The position numbers were made by a program, and so were the translations under genes. From Arctopsyche grandis (lineage: Eukaryota; Arthropoda; Insecta; Trichoptera; Hydropsychidae), in the NCBI RefSeq assembly GCF_051622035.1, contig NC_135362.1, forward strand, positions 22,591,001 to 22,655,000: 64,000 nucleotides of DNA. Direction: 5' to 3'. The notes beneath the pieces were generated by a model that was not told where the DNA came from, made no database searches, and worked only from the letters and a program-made list of their open reading frames with translations. Below are positions 31,386 through 42,497 of the stretch, piece by piece (the stretch's first letter is position 1; each line of letters opens with the position of its first letter).

Positions 31386-34300
31386 TTATGAAAGATAATC
31401 CATGACCCATGGAACTTCGCCAGATTCATACGGAATCGGGGGTAAGTCATATGGCACAGGAAGTCTATCCGAATCAGATAATTCAAGTGAAAAGAAATCT
31501 TTATTCACCTGCAATATGGGATAATAATTAGTAAGATATTTCCAAAATTTAAAAACACTGCTTACAAAATATAATAAACTTACAACGAATTTGGGAATAA
31601 ACAGAACACCAACTTCGTAAGAATTAATTCTCAAGGCTCTATTCCCTTTGTTAAACGTTCCCCAAGCTGATTTTGAAATGTTTCCCGAAGTCAAGAGGAA
31701 AAAAGGCGCTCGTTTTGAATCAGGAGACATTCTTAAATAGCTTTTAATGTGTGGCATAGCTCTATTACGTCCCGAATGCACCGCTGACCATTCCCTAAAA
31801 ATATACATTTGAATTAAAAAATCAAAACATATAATATTTCAATTACATATGAAAACAATACTGTAGATAATTGTTGAGCCACGGTTGTTTAACATGTATT
31901 GAATTTGAATAAGGTAAACATCCACCTCCCAGTAAATTGTCATGTGAATTTTTAACATTGGTTAAAGAAGGATAGATAAATTTCAATTGAGGTGGTCTAG
32001 TAACCATTGGTGAAGATTTAAAGCTGCGACAAAAATTCTGTTGGAAATCTCCACAAAGCCACAGCTAAAAATAGATAGTAAAATTAAATTATGGTATAAA
32101 ATTCGCATAAGTAAACGAGTTAATACATTTTGACAAATTACTTTAGGATCATTTCCAAAGCTGCCAATACTGGAAGCTTGTGCAATCAAAGTCCATTGAT
32201 CGGCTTCATCTGGCGGAATTACACAATGTTGCGAAAGCAAATTTCCAATGCGACTAAGGCCCCACTGTGTGTCAAAATGGCCACCAGGTATAGAAGCCAC
32301 AAAGAAAACACTACACCATAAAATCACGATAAATACATGGTAAAATATATAAATTACATAAAATATTCTGAATAAAAACATACTTAATAGCTGAGAAATC
32401 GATGTTTTTGACTATCTGCAAATACATAGATAAACAAGGCATACTGTAAGAATTCAAATAATTGATTAACGATCTCTTGAAGCCAGTGGGTGATTCTCCA
32501 TTGACGACGTCGTATGGGTCAGCAAGTCGGGGACATCTTGGACTTAACCACAAGCTAAAATGTAACATTTACATACATACATATTAATATCATATAAAAA
32601 ATACTATTTACAATGTTTAAATAAAAATATCTTAAGAAAAAAAACAAACCCCTGTGTCCTGTTTTCCCAATCATCTATGTAAAGATTAGCGGTAGAAACT
32701 ACAACTCTAATTGATTCATCTTCATAATGGTATATACCCATTTTACTAAAAAATAAATGTATTATAACAAAAGATTATAAGAAGTATATTATATTATATA
32801 TGAATATGCCAATTCACTATTACTTACGTATGATGTTTCCCGAATGCGTTTTTCATGGGAACTAAATGTGCTTCTATATTCCGTTTCTTTTGATTTACAG
32901 CTTTCAAATCTTCAGAATCGTCACCATAAAGTATAGTTAATGGTTTATCACTGATTTTTCAGAAACATTAAACGTTAATTTGTAGGAGCATTCAAGATTA
33001 TTTCTAGTTTTCATTTTATAGTTAAATAAATTTTATTTTTCTTACCTATAATCTGCAAAATAATATTGCGCCAATAGCCATCCTACATCAACCATGAAAT
33101 TTATTTGAAGAGAACTTTTTAGTTTACCTAAACTGGGATCCAAAAGCTCTGTAATATAATTTATTTTATTTAATTACATACCAGGAAGGCATTACAGGCA
33201 ACCCCAATGCGCCTTCCTGGCCAATTACAAATATTGCAGCATTTTTTATTCATTTTATAAGTCACTGAATTACGAGACTGAAAAACTCGCAAATACGTAC
33301 ACAAACTTATTTATTGCACATTAATCAATCACAAATTATAGGTGACATATTGTATATAGGAAGGATTTTAGTCAATTTTTACCGGGAACCGTTTCAACAA
33401 TGAAATCAGAGAAAATTGGCAAACTCTGATAGGAAACGATCAACCTGGAATCACAAATCCAGATCTGACCAGCAGTATACTCTGAAAAATTCATTTTCAC
33501 TCGAGGCCCGGCTCTAGGATCGAACCCGGGACCTCACGACGCTAAGCAGAAACTTAAGAGGGCTGTACACCCGAAACCCTAATTTTGTTGCCGTTCCTTT
33601 CATCGATATATACATTGTATATATCGATGAAAGGAACGATATATATATTGAGTGAATGTATATATTGAGTGAATGCCACAATATATATCAATATAGATAT
33701 AGAGTGAATGCGACAGTTGCGCTTCGACCCGATAATACGTATTTTAAATCGACAAAATCGAGGTTTCGTATTCTCCTATTTTCTCCTCCGAAACTGGACC
33801 AATTTTTAAAAAAATTTCATCATCGGTATGAGAAAGATATTTTCTGTGCAACTATGCGCTAACTATAATTTAAAATCGACCGTTAAATAAGCACGCTGGA
33901 CTCTTTTCGTGGGTGTAAAAAAAGAGGCGAGTTTATAGATGTGTGGCGGCTCTTAGCTCCTATAAAAAATAGCTAATCAAAAAAATAAAACGATAGATGC
34001 ATCCCAATGGTGGATATCCATAGCATATTAAAAATAATTTCTCTAGTGCCATAATTGAGGAAGGGAGAAGTGTAATACGTTTGTATGGACAAACGCTGGT
34101 GTCCAGCCCTCTTAACGACCGAGCTATGCTGCTGGCTAATAATGAACAAAAGTTTTGTCAAATGTTAACATTTTTAAAAACATCCTAAAAACTAACAGCT
34201 GTTTACGCTATTATTTCTAAATAGTTTTGAGATTATGAAAAAAATAATATTAACATCGTCCATAGACATACATTGTCGTCGACAACAAACTAAGTGTTTG

Positions 34301-36012
34301 CTTAGCCTAATGTTAAATATGAGTTTGGGTCGAACTCACACATCTGCAGCAGTTTTTACGCATGCTGACCAATTATATAAGAGTTTTGGTTTTAACGGAC
34401 ACTAAAATAAACAACATATATCGAGATGATAAAAAAATGTTTACCTTGAAATGTAATTGATAGGGGATGGGTATGTGTTTCTGGAGCTGAACTAATAGTG
34501 GTAAAAAACATAAAATACGGTGCAGCTCTTTCATGTTTTTCTTTCATTCTTCCTTTCGGAGCAACAACATTGAAAAAGTCTTCTATTTTTCTTTTTAAAC
34601 TTGGCTTCGTTTGAGCGTCACTACCTAAATTACAATTATAAGAACACTTAAAAATTGCAAATATGTATTATTTAGCCCTTTGCCCGCGGCAATAAATATA
34701 GCGAACAAGCCCTGTACGCGGCACCTTTTTTGCGAATTCCGCAATCGAGTTTTCAACCTTAAATACAGATTTTAATATTTACTCAAGTAACCAGATATGT
34801 TAATTAACACATAAAGTATTATTTTAAACAATAAAATACATAATATATCTCGCAGTTTTGGAATAATTGTCAAATAATCAATCTTCATAATTGTATGAAG
34901 ACGTGACGTCACATAAACGAGGTTTCAGTATGGTTACACAAAAAACTAATTTTTGACTGGTATATATTCATTTTAAGCAAATTGAATAGATAGCATTCAC
35001 TCAGTAATATATTCAACCAATTTTGAACCTTAAAACAGTTGAAATCGGCGCATATAAGGCTCAAAATCCCGTGCAAAGTTCAGAAATTCTATGGAAGACA
35101 GCCGCGCTACAGACTTGTCGCCCAAAGCTTCCATAGAAGACGGCCGCGGGCAAACGGTTAAAGAAAAAGTGTTATGTTACGTACTTGAACTAGTAGATGG
35201 GTTGTCTGTCTTTGAACATTTAGAGGTTTCAGTTTGATTAGTACTACTTTCGGGTTTAGACATTTTAGCGTTTTTTTCACTCGGCTTAACAGTACTGGAA
35301 CCCTGAGAGTTTTTTGAATCTGAATTTTTACTATTACTGGTACTCGGTGAGTTTTGTGAATCATTAACACCAGTGTTCGTGTTCATCGATTGTATTAAAG
35401 ATGTGCTTTGTGTGCTCTGTGGATTATCTTTGGAACCGTTGGCGTCGGTAGAATTTGTTTTTTTATCAATCACATTGATGCGACAAATGGCGTGATTTCT
35501 TAATACATTTAACTGTTGTTCAATAATTCCTCTTTGAAATTGCAAATTGGATGGAATGTCAAAGGGTCCAGATCCGCTGTATTTAACCAAAATATTTTCT
35601 ACTGCAAAATAAAAATTTTAATATAATTATCCGTTTTATGGTAAGTATACGATTAAGTTTGAAAAAAAGGGTACAATGAGAATGTTGATATTCTCGAAAA
35701 TGATCAGGATTCTTTCTATAGCAGTTTTCTTTATATTGGCACTCCACTTTGGTCTGTTTTTTGCGAGGGTTGCGATGTTGACCTGGAATAATTTCAACGA
35801 TCATATAATTATTGAATAGATGATGAGGTTGGGCGTCGATGTACGTTGAATATGAGACAAGAAAAGAGACGTTTGGGCACGCGAATAGCAGTAGCCACTG
35901 TGTCGTCTTCTGAAGAAAGTTCTCCCGGTGAGAATTCGCTGCCAGATGTACCGTCTTCGGAAAAATCGTCGTCGGGATCGCTCGAATGTGTTCTTTTCCT
36001 CCCAGTATTCAT
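31386..36012 (-). CDS. Tdp1: Tyrosyl-DNA phosphodiesterase 1 with N-terminal PBZ zinc finger
   Basis: About ten exons run right to left from MNTGRKRTHSSDPDDDFSED (36012). An acidic N-terminus leads to an exon at about 35785-35680 with C-x5-C-YRKNPDHFREYQH, a PBZ-type zinc finger. A Ser/Asn/Thr-rich linker follows (35590-35177), then the catalytic core. The first HKD-type motif is GKHHTKM with downstream STANLYIDDW (about 32850-32690). The second is MPHIKSYLRMSPDS with TSGNISKSAWG (about 31755-31655). These hold the His/Lys/Asn triads of the phospholipase-D superfamily that remove topoisomerase I peptides from DNA 3' ends. The protein ends GEVPWVMDYLS. The exon 1 to exon 2 junction is not fixed: two donors (after AAAC or TCTT) both fit the frame. 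It converges on unc-79. The intron between about 33150 and 34440 contains a SINE and a piggyBac-like insertion. Confidence 0.92.
33165..34138 (-). mobile_element. tRNA-derived SINE, interrupted by a piggyBac-like MITE
   Basis: On the minus strand the head reads CAGCATAGCTCGGTCGTTAA (box A-like) and continues, after the insertion, to GGTCCCGGGTTCGATCC (box B-like; about 33516-33534), a pol III tRNA-type promoter. The body runs left for about 390 bp and ends in a stem-loop CCAGGAAGGC..GCCTTCCTGG (33181-33220) followed by an A/T-rich tail. The stem-loop is the structural equivalent of the one ending the LINE copies in this window, suggesting this SINE is mobilised by that LINE. It is antisense to nothing: it lies in a Tdp1 intron in the same orientation as Tdp1. 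Confidence 0.75.
33558..34111. mobile_element. piggyBac-like MITE, TTAA target, 554 bp
   Basis: The termini are GAGGGCTGTACACCC and the inverse of GAGGGCTGGACACCAG, flanked by TTAA on both sides (33554-33557 and 34112-34115). The insertion splits the tRNA-like head of the SINE, and joining the flanks across one TTAA restores a continuous tRNA-like sequence. There is no transposase. A perfect 45-bp palindrome (33593-33637) lies near its left end. Confidence 0.75.
34676..35157. mobile_element. Second piggyBac-like MITE, 482 bp
   Basis: Termini CCCTTTGCCCGCGGC and the inverse of CCGTTTGCCCGCGGC are bounded by TTAG (34672-34675) and TTAA (35158-35161), i.e. a TTAA duplication with one change. 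It lies between two Tdp1 exons (about 34617 and 35177). No coding sequence. The terminal sequence differs from the element at 33558-34111, so it is a separate family. Confidence 0.7.
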
Positions 36013-36667
36013 ACTAATATGAATATACTATTACAATTAGCAAAATTGTTACAATAAAATCAATAAACGCGACCGGTCAAAGCCGTCATCTGTCAAACGT
36101 CAACTGCTACAATCTCGCGCCAATTTGACAGCTGAAATCAACAGATTCTCTCGTTTTACCAAAATTGTCGGCCATGTGCGACTATTGACGCGAGCTGTCA
36201 AAGTTGAGGCATCATTTATTAAAAACTATAAAATCAAAAATTATTACGTGGGAACACTGCAACATCTTTTGACCTGGGCTGCCATTTTGCGTGTTGGTAG
36301 GTTCCACATTACTTTCTTCCCATTTGTCAAATAAAGTAGTTGTGGATTGACCTTGTGTTATAACAATCAAAAAGTAATAATGGTCATTCGTCGAAATAAA
36401 ATTTACCATTTAACATTGTATGAATATAGTACGACTTCAAAACCAGTGATCTCATCATCGATCCTGTACAAACATGCATAACTCAAGGGCAACGACCCCT
36501 TCGATCATTCCAGAAGAAAGAGTTCATCGCTTGATCGTAAGACGAACGAAACCCAACAGTGATGTCATCAGGATACCCTAGCACGTGTCTGAAAAGTCAT
36601 TGACGCGTGGCACATGCCCGCATTCTCAAACGAACGACGCCCCGGCGCTGACCCCATAGCCATAAAC

Positions 36668-36952
36668 CGGATCTACCTCACGGGCCCGAATGTGAAACGC
36701 CCGAAAACGCAAAGATCGAAAATCGAAAGATAAAAAAAGGGTGCATGGTAAACGGTACATATTCACTTAATTTGCGCGAGCAGGATACAACAGGAACAAG
36801 AGGAACAGGCTTTTCCTCCCGTATTCTGCGCGTGCACATTAATACGGGAGGAAAAGCCTGTTCCTCTTGTTCCTGTTGTATCCTGCTCGCGCAAATTAAG
36901 TGAGTATGTACCGTTTACCATGCACCCTTTTTTTTTGATCTTCGATCTTTGG
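36668..36952. mobile_element. Foldback MITE (MULE-like), truncated copy 2
   Basis: It has the same inverted-repeat body as the elements at 25474 and 52126, including ACAGGAACAAGAGGAACAGG and its inverse. The left half is nearly complete; the outer part of the right half (the CGAAAACG..GGGCCC end) is missing, so no 9-bp duplication can be read. Confidence 0.8.
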
Positions 36953-37123
36953 CACGCTCCAACCCAGAACGTATATAAAGCGACGCACCAGCTTCCAATA
37001 CCAGATTGAACCTCTGGAGTTCAACCAGCTCACTTCTGCGAAGGTCAACCTCTTCGTACATACAATAACCATTGTAACAATTGAACAAAAATAAACGATC
37101 CTCTTTCAAACTCAACTGAGTTT

Positions 37124-37348
37124 CAGTGGCGGCTCGTCTATGTGGGCTGCGGGGCTACAGCCCTCCCAGAATAGTAAAAATGCATGCTATTTTTGTCGTC
37201 CATATGGGCTGCAGGGCTGCAGACCTCCCAGTATAGTACATGTGCATGCTATTTTTGTGTGCATTTGATCACTGGTATGGTCAACGAGCTACTACAGCCC
37301 GATTAATCGCTGCAGCCCCCCTCTGGGAATTCTCACGAGCCGCCACTG
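37124..37348. mobile_element. hAT-type MITE, 225 bp, with 8-bp TSD
   Basis: It begins CAGTGGCGGCTCGT and ends with the exact inverse ACGAGCCGCCACTG. The duplication CTGAGTTT is exact on both sides (37116-37123 and 37349-37356). Inside is an imperfect tandem repeat of about 75 bp (TGGGCTGC.GGGCT..AG units at about 37142 and 37206). Confidence 0.85.
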
Positions 37349-37819
37349 CTGAGTTTCCATAGGCCGGGAAACGGTCGAAACCTTTAACCCGTCCTATAAC
37401 ATTATGTTTAAATACTGACCATGTAATATAAATACTGACCTTTCATATTTAAATACATACTGACAAAAATAGACTAAAATACTGATCAGTAGAATAAAAG
37501 CCATTATTATAGTGGTGGTCGAATGATCGGGTGGCACCACTGTTTATGAAATACAAATGCCGTTCGCTGATTGGTCGAGCGGTAGGCGTTGAGTTCGCGG
37601 GATTTCGTTGATGGCAGCGGTTTTGACGTTAGCTGATGACAGATGGAATGCGGGCCGCCGCTCCGCAGATCGCGTCTCATTCGCCTTCACCTTCGCCTTC
37701 GACGGCTACTTCTATCGGAGATCGTATCGAGGTTATTCTTTACACTCTCCGTCAAACTTTTCAACTGTCAAAACATTCAAACTAGACGTGAGTTATAACT
37801 GTCATCGCTCTTCCTTTAG

Positions 37820-40800
37820 GACTACCACGTTGCGGAACTTTTAGGTAGCGGAGGCTTTGCACAAGTATACCGAGCGCAATGTCGCCGTTCAAGACTTCAC
37901 GTCGCCATCAAGATGATAGACAAAGCGCGGATGAACAGCGCCGGAATGGCCGATCGAGTCCGACAAGAAGTCGCCATTCACTCCCGGTTAAAACATCCCT
38001 CCATTCTGGAGCTGTACACCTTCTTCGAAGACGCTCATTACGTCTATCTCGTATTAGAGCTGGCACATAACGGATCACTGGCTAGTCGTTTTAGGTAAAA
38101 TCATACTTTTCTCTCCATACATTTTCTCCCTATGTGACGTCTAATTCAATTTCAAATTCAGACTAGATGCGATTGGGATGAGTGAAGAAGACTCTGCGAA
38201 TATTCTACGCCAAGTCGTCGATGGCGTTTTGTATCTCCACTCTCATCGAATTCTCCACAGAGATTTGTCCGTCAACAATCTATTGGTCACGAAAGAGCAA
38301 CGAGTGGTTTGTACGCACAATTATTACACTACGAGTCGCTCGTATCGTTCTAACACTTATCATTCACATGTTCTTTTCAGAAAATAGCAGATTTCGGACT
38401 AGCGACACAACTCAATGAACCCAATGAAAAACATATGACGATGTGTGGAACGCCTAACTATATTTCACCTGAGGTTTTTATCATCTTTTTAATGTTGTTG
38501 CTTTGTATCGTAATAGCTTTATATAAACACTGCAAACTTTAGGTTGCTTCGAGGTCACAACACGGTCTTCCAGCGGACGTATGGGGTTTGGGTTGTTTGT
38601 TGTATATGCTACTCGTCGGGAAACCACCGTTCGATACCAATCATGTAAAACATACTCTGAATCGTGTCATTCAAGCAGACTACCATGTGAGTTTTTAATA
38701 CTTGTCTTTAAATAAAAAGTAAAATTTTGTATTGTCGAGTTTGAAGATAATATTGATTTCTTTTCAGATGCCACAAGGTCTGTCTAGAGAAGCTCAAGAT
38801 TTATTGGATCGTCTTCTCCGTAAAAATCCAGCAGAACGGATCCCTTTGAACCAACTAGCTTGTCACCCGTTTCTTACCAAGTATTCAACTTTCGGTTCTA
38901 ATAATTCAAAACGGGAAGACTCTGGTTTCCATACGTCTTTGCACACCACTCAATCTACTCAACACCATCGAACGAGGTTGGTCGAGATTTAATACACTAT
39001 ACATTTTAAAATGAGTTCATGGAATAAAATAATAATGATTTTTTAAATAGGTTTGGAGACAGATTAACATCTGCCTTTATACCAATGCTCCAAAGAGTAA
39101 ACAGTGTTGACAGATTTGACGCTCCCATAGTGAGGCCTAAGGAAATCACTGGTAGCCAACAGAACTTATATACCCCTGATAATCCATCAAACTGCAACAT
39201 GCATGATTACGGCCACATACAAAGCACAGCCCAACACGATCTTCATTTTGATCATTGCGATTCTAACATGGAAACGTCGGAAGCCAATTATTGTAAATCT
39301 AAACCACAGCAAAAAGACTGTTTCAATAATATCGATGAAAGAAATCCTATACCCGTGCAAGAAAATTTGGGCAATGCTAGTAATAAAGAAAATATTATAC
39401 CAGGTGAGTGATATTTTGACTTCGGGTATAATCCAAAGACTTTGGAAGTAAGTTCAATTCATTGTTTGATACATTTATACTGGATGAGGTAGTGAAATTA
39501 TAATTATATTGGTGAAAACATAATTTAATATAATAGGAAACGTTTTATTTTATCAACAATATTCCAATGAGTAAAAATCAATTTTCGTTGTTGGTCTGAA
39601 ATTCCTGTAAATTAAAATTAAAACGAAAGCCACTCTCTTGTGTTAATTCTGTTACAGTTGTATAAAAATAATTTTCAGGAACACGGTCAATCGGAGTACC
39701 CCCTCTTTGCGCTGTGAGATTAGCCAAAACCACTCATCAAACCAGAAATGCCAAATTTACCATATCTGCAAACGGAAGTGTGACAGTTCTCTTCATAAAA
39801 AAACGCGGTCATCTTCGAGAGGACAGAATTACTGAAGTGTGTGTCGTGTCTAAGGACGGCATGCAAGTAAGAATCGAGTCAAATCTCAAACTAACAGCGT
39901 CTGTGAAGGCTTTAATGAGGAAATTATTGTTCATTTTAGGTGATTATTTATACAGTAGATGGTGGCAAAGGTTGTCCAGTATCATCTCCGTTGCCGCCTT
40001 ACACGTCATTACCGCAAGACACCTTTACATATCACAACCTGCCAGAAAAGCATTGGAAGAAATATCTGTATGCGGCTCGATTTGTTGATATGGTTAAAGC
40101 GAAAACTCCTAAAATCACAGTTTACAGTAGCGAAGCTAAATGCCATCTCATGGAAAACAGAACAGACTTTGAAGGGTTTTTTTATAATGGTGAATATATA
40201 TTTAATTAGTTTATTAAGCATATAAACCTAAAGCATAACCAAATTAACTGAATCTGTTCATTGCAGGAGTACACGTTAAAGTAACAGCTGTCGATGGAGT
40301 TAAAATTGTCGACCAGAATGGCAAAACTCATAGAGATGTAAAAAATTTAGAAACGTGTGTAAATCAAATATATACTCATTTTCAAGAGGTTCGTATTTTT
40401 GATTGGTTAAATTATGTGCGATGGTAAGTTGTGTTTTGATTTTGTATTCGAATTATGTTGCAGTGTATGAACTGGTGCTTAGAAGTCGAATCTTTGTTGG
40501 AAGGCGCGTCCAAGGATTCCTATCCACTGGTTATTGGCAGACGTCCGAAGGCTCCGCAGAGTTCGATGCTCGTTAGTCGAATTTCTCAACAATGCACGCC
40601 AAATCTCGCCAACGGAGGCTCTATTGGTTCTTTCTACAATGCAACTGGAAGTGCTACTTCAAGAACTGTAAGTTTTCATAATATTCCTTAAAGGTATATA
40701 TATTATTTTGTATTTTAATAACCTTTTTCTTTTTTATTTTAGGATACTGCAGAATTCGGTGGCGTATTGTCGTTTGGGGCAGGACAGTTGAGAGCTTTTA

Positions 40801-40913
40801 ACCCACTCGGAGAGAGAAATGTACCCTTTAAATCGAGTAGTAATAATATACTGACTAATTCTGCACTACGTAGTAAATTTAATCCACAATACGCCGGTGA
40901 TTTACAAAGATAG
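37820..40913 (+). CDS. Plk4: Serine/threonine-protein kinase PLK4 (SAK), 5' end uncertain
   Basis: Eleven exons (about 37821-38095, 38162-38307, 38381-38473, 38543-38686, 38768-38976, 39050-39401, 39679-39867, 39940-40189, 40267-40389, 40463-40668, 40743-40913) encode about 720 residues. The kinase domain begins [19 protein letters not shown]; it has the catalytic lysine in [21 protein letters not shown] and [10 protein letters not shown] linker follows, then the cryptic polo box pair from about 39690 ([18 protein letters not shown]) to 40480. PLK4 is the master kinase of centriole duplication. The kinase start lacks an ATG in its own exon, so a short upstream exon is required. One candidate is an ATG at 37611 running to a donor at about 37788, which would need a 32-nt intron. 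The C-terminal roughly 120 residues are Ser/Asn-rich with no obvious third polo box. AATAAA signals lie at 41025 and 41029. Confidence 0.9.
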
Positions 40914-41024
40914 AATGGAAATTTTATTTATTTGAAAATTTATGACAAATTTGCATATATATTAAGTTTTATTAAATTGTAAAAAATATTAAGAAAATAT
41001 TTATCGTAAATCAAGCGCGCTATT

Positions 41025-41034
41025 AATAAATAAA
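41025..41034 (+). terminator. Overlapping polyadenylation signals for Plk4
   Basis: Two overlapping AATAAA hexamers lie about 115 bp after the Plk4 stop codon in AT-rich 3' UTR sequence. Confidence 0.5.
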
Positions 41035-41049
41035 GAAAATGATATTCAA

Positions 41050-42490
41050 TGAAACGAATTTTATCAATGTGCAATTATTTATAAAATCCTTGGATTTATT
41101 ATATATTTGTAAATATATAATATAATGACAATAATTCAAATTCAGATACAATAAAAAAAACCTTAATACTAGTTTGACTTAATGCTATTCTTCATATATA
41201 TGTATGTATACTTAATATATGTATATATATAAATTTTATTTTACAACAAACAATTTGACATTCAAAACGATATAAAAAGGAGGGATCAAAAAAGATAATA
41301 CGCTAAAAATAATATTATAACACCAAAAAAGTGTATACATCATAACATTTATCATAACAGTTTAACAATCTCAATGTTTTGGAATGCATTCTTATAGAAT
41401 AGTACAATTAAACTAAACGTGAGATACGAAACTACACACATATACATATTTTAAATGTGCTTGCATAAATCCAGTAAAAAATATAATACTTTCATTGTTA
41501 ACAATTATTGTCGAATAAATTAATACAATATTGTGCTTACATATACATATTATATGTACGTATATTTGAATTCAAACGTGTATATAAACCAAAGAAAAAC
41601 CGATAATCAACGTTGCATACATTGCGACAAACAAAAAATCACCCTCTTACTTATACATAAGTATTAAATTAGACTATTAAATTATATAGTGTTACTGAGC
41701 TGCAGTCGATTGGTTGGCACCATTTAAAAATGTCATAAATTTATTTTTTCGCTATAAATAATATGCAATGCAATTGTAAAATTTGACAAGTTAATTGACC
41801 TAACTATAAAATGTAATAATATAAGACTACATAAGTCTATCACAGGTGTGAATAGAAAATGAATTACGATGAAACATGAAATGAACTTAATATTAATATA
41901 ACTTAAATCATTAAAATGAACACAAGGGGAATCCTCACAATTTCGGAATGATATGTATTAAATGAAATAAGTGTAACGAGAGAGGTCCATCCCCAGTATT
42001 TTCAAACGATAACAGACGAATTTGAACTATTATTCATTGGTATATAAATCTATGTCAGATACAAAAATAATTTGTCAGTTTAAATTTTATTGTGCAATTG
42101 TAGAAAAAATACTTGTGAATTTTCGTATCTAAGTATCGCTGATCAATGTTTACGTTTGAGCATAGGGAAACAGAGAACAGACGAAGAGAGCAATTTTTAT
42201 ATGAAACATTTACGTACATTCATATGATGTTACACCTAAAACATTACTTAAACATTTAGAAATGAATTTCACCGCAAAATTAGACAGAATCAAAGCAAAA
42301 CGCCGATCACACACACACACACATGCATATTTCGATTATTAATTACAACAGTCATTGACAAATATGCTAACCTAATTGATTGATATACACATACAGTTTC
42401 GATGTTGCACGAAATACGAACATTCAAAGACATACATATTCAATACGTGTAATTACGTTATATGTATATTGCGATGATGGATTCCCCTGG
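41050..42490. other. AT-rich sequence between Plk4 and M6 3' ends
   Basis: No gene seen. The stretch probably contains the M6 3' UTR on the minus strand. It includes many TACATATA words and a short CA repeat near 42308-42323. Confidence 0.45.
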
Positions 42491-42497
42491 CCACATC

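Larger units (their letters stand above)
36415..37402 (+). mobile_element. Probable solo LTR, interrupted by two MITEs
   Basis: After removing the foldback element (36668-about 36952) and the hAT MITE (37124-37348), the right part reads like an LTR promoter/R/U5 region: TATATAAAG near 36971, AATAAA near 37091, and an end CCCGTCCTATAACA near 37402. The left boundary is not certain (a TGTATGAA start near 36417 is one option) and no target duplication was found. Confidence 0.4.

Noticed and set aside
33500-34138. Candidate tRNA gene on the minus strand
   Set aside because: Box A- and box B-like sequences belong to a SINE head: there is no acceptor stem pairing and it is followed by a SINE body and a 3' stem-loop.
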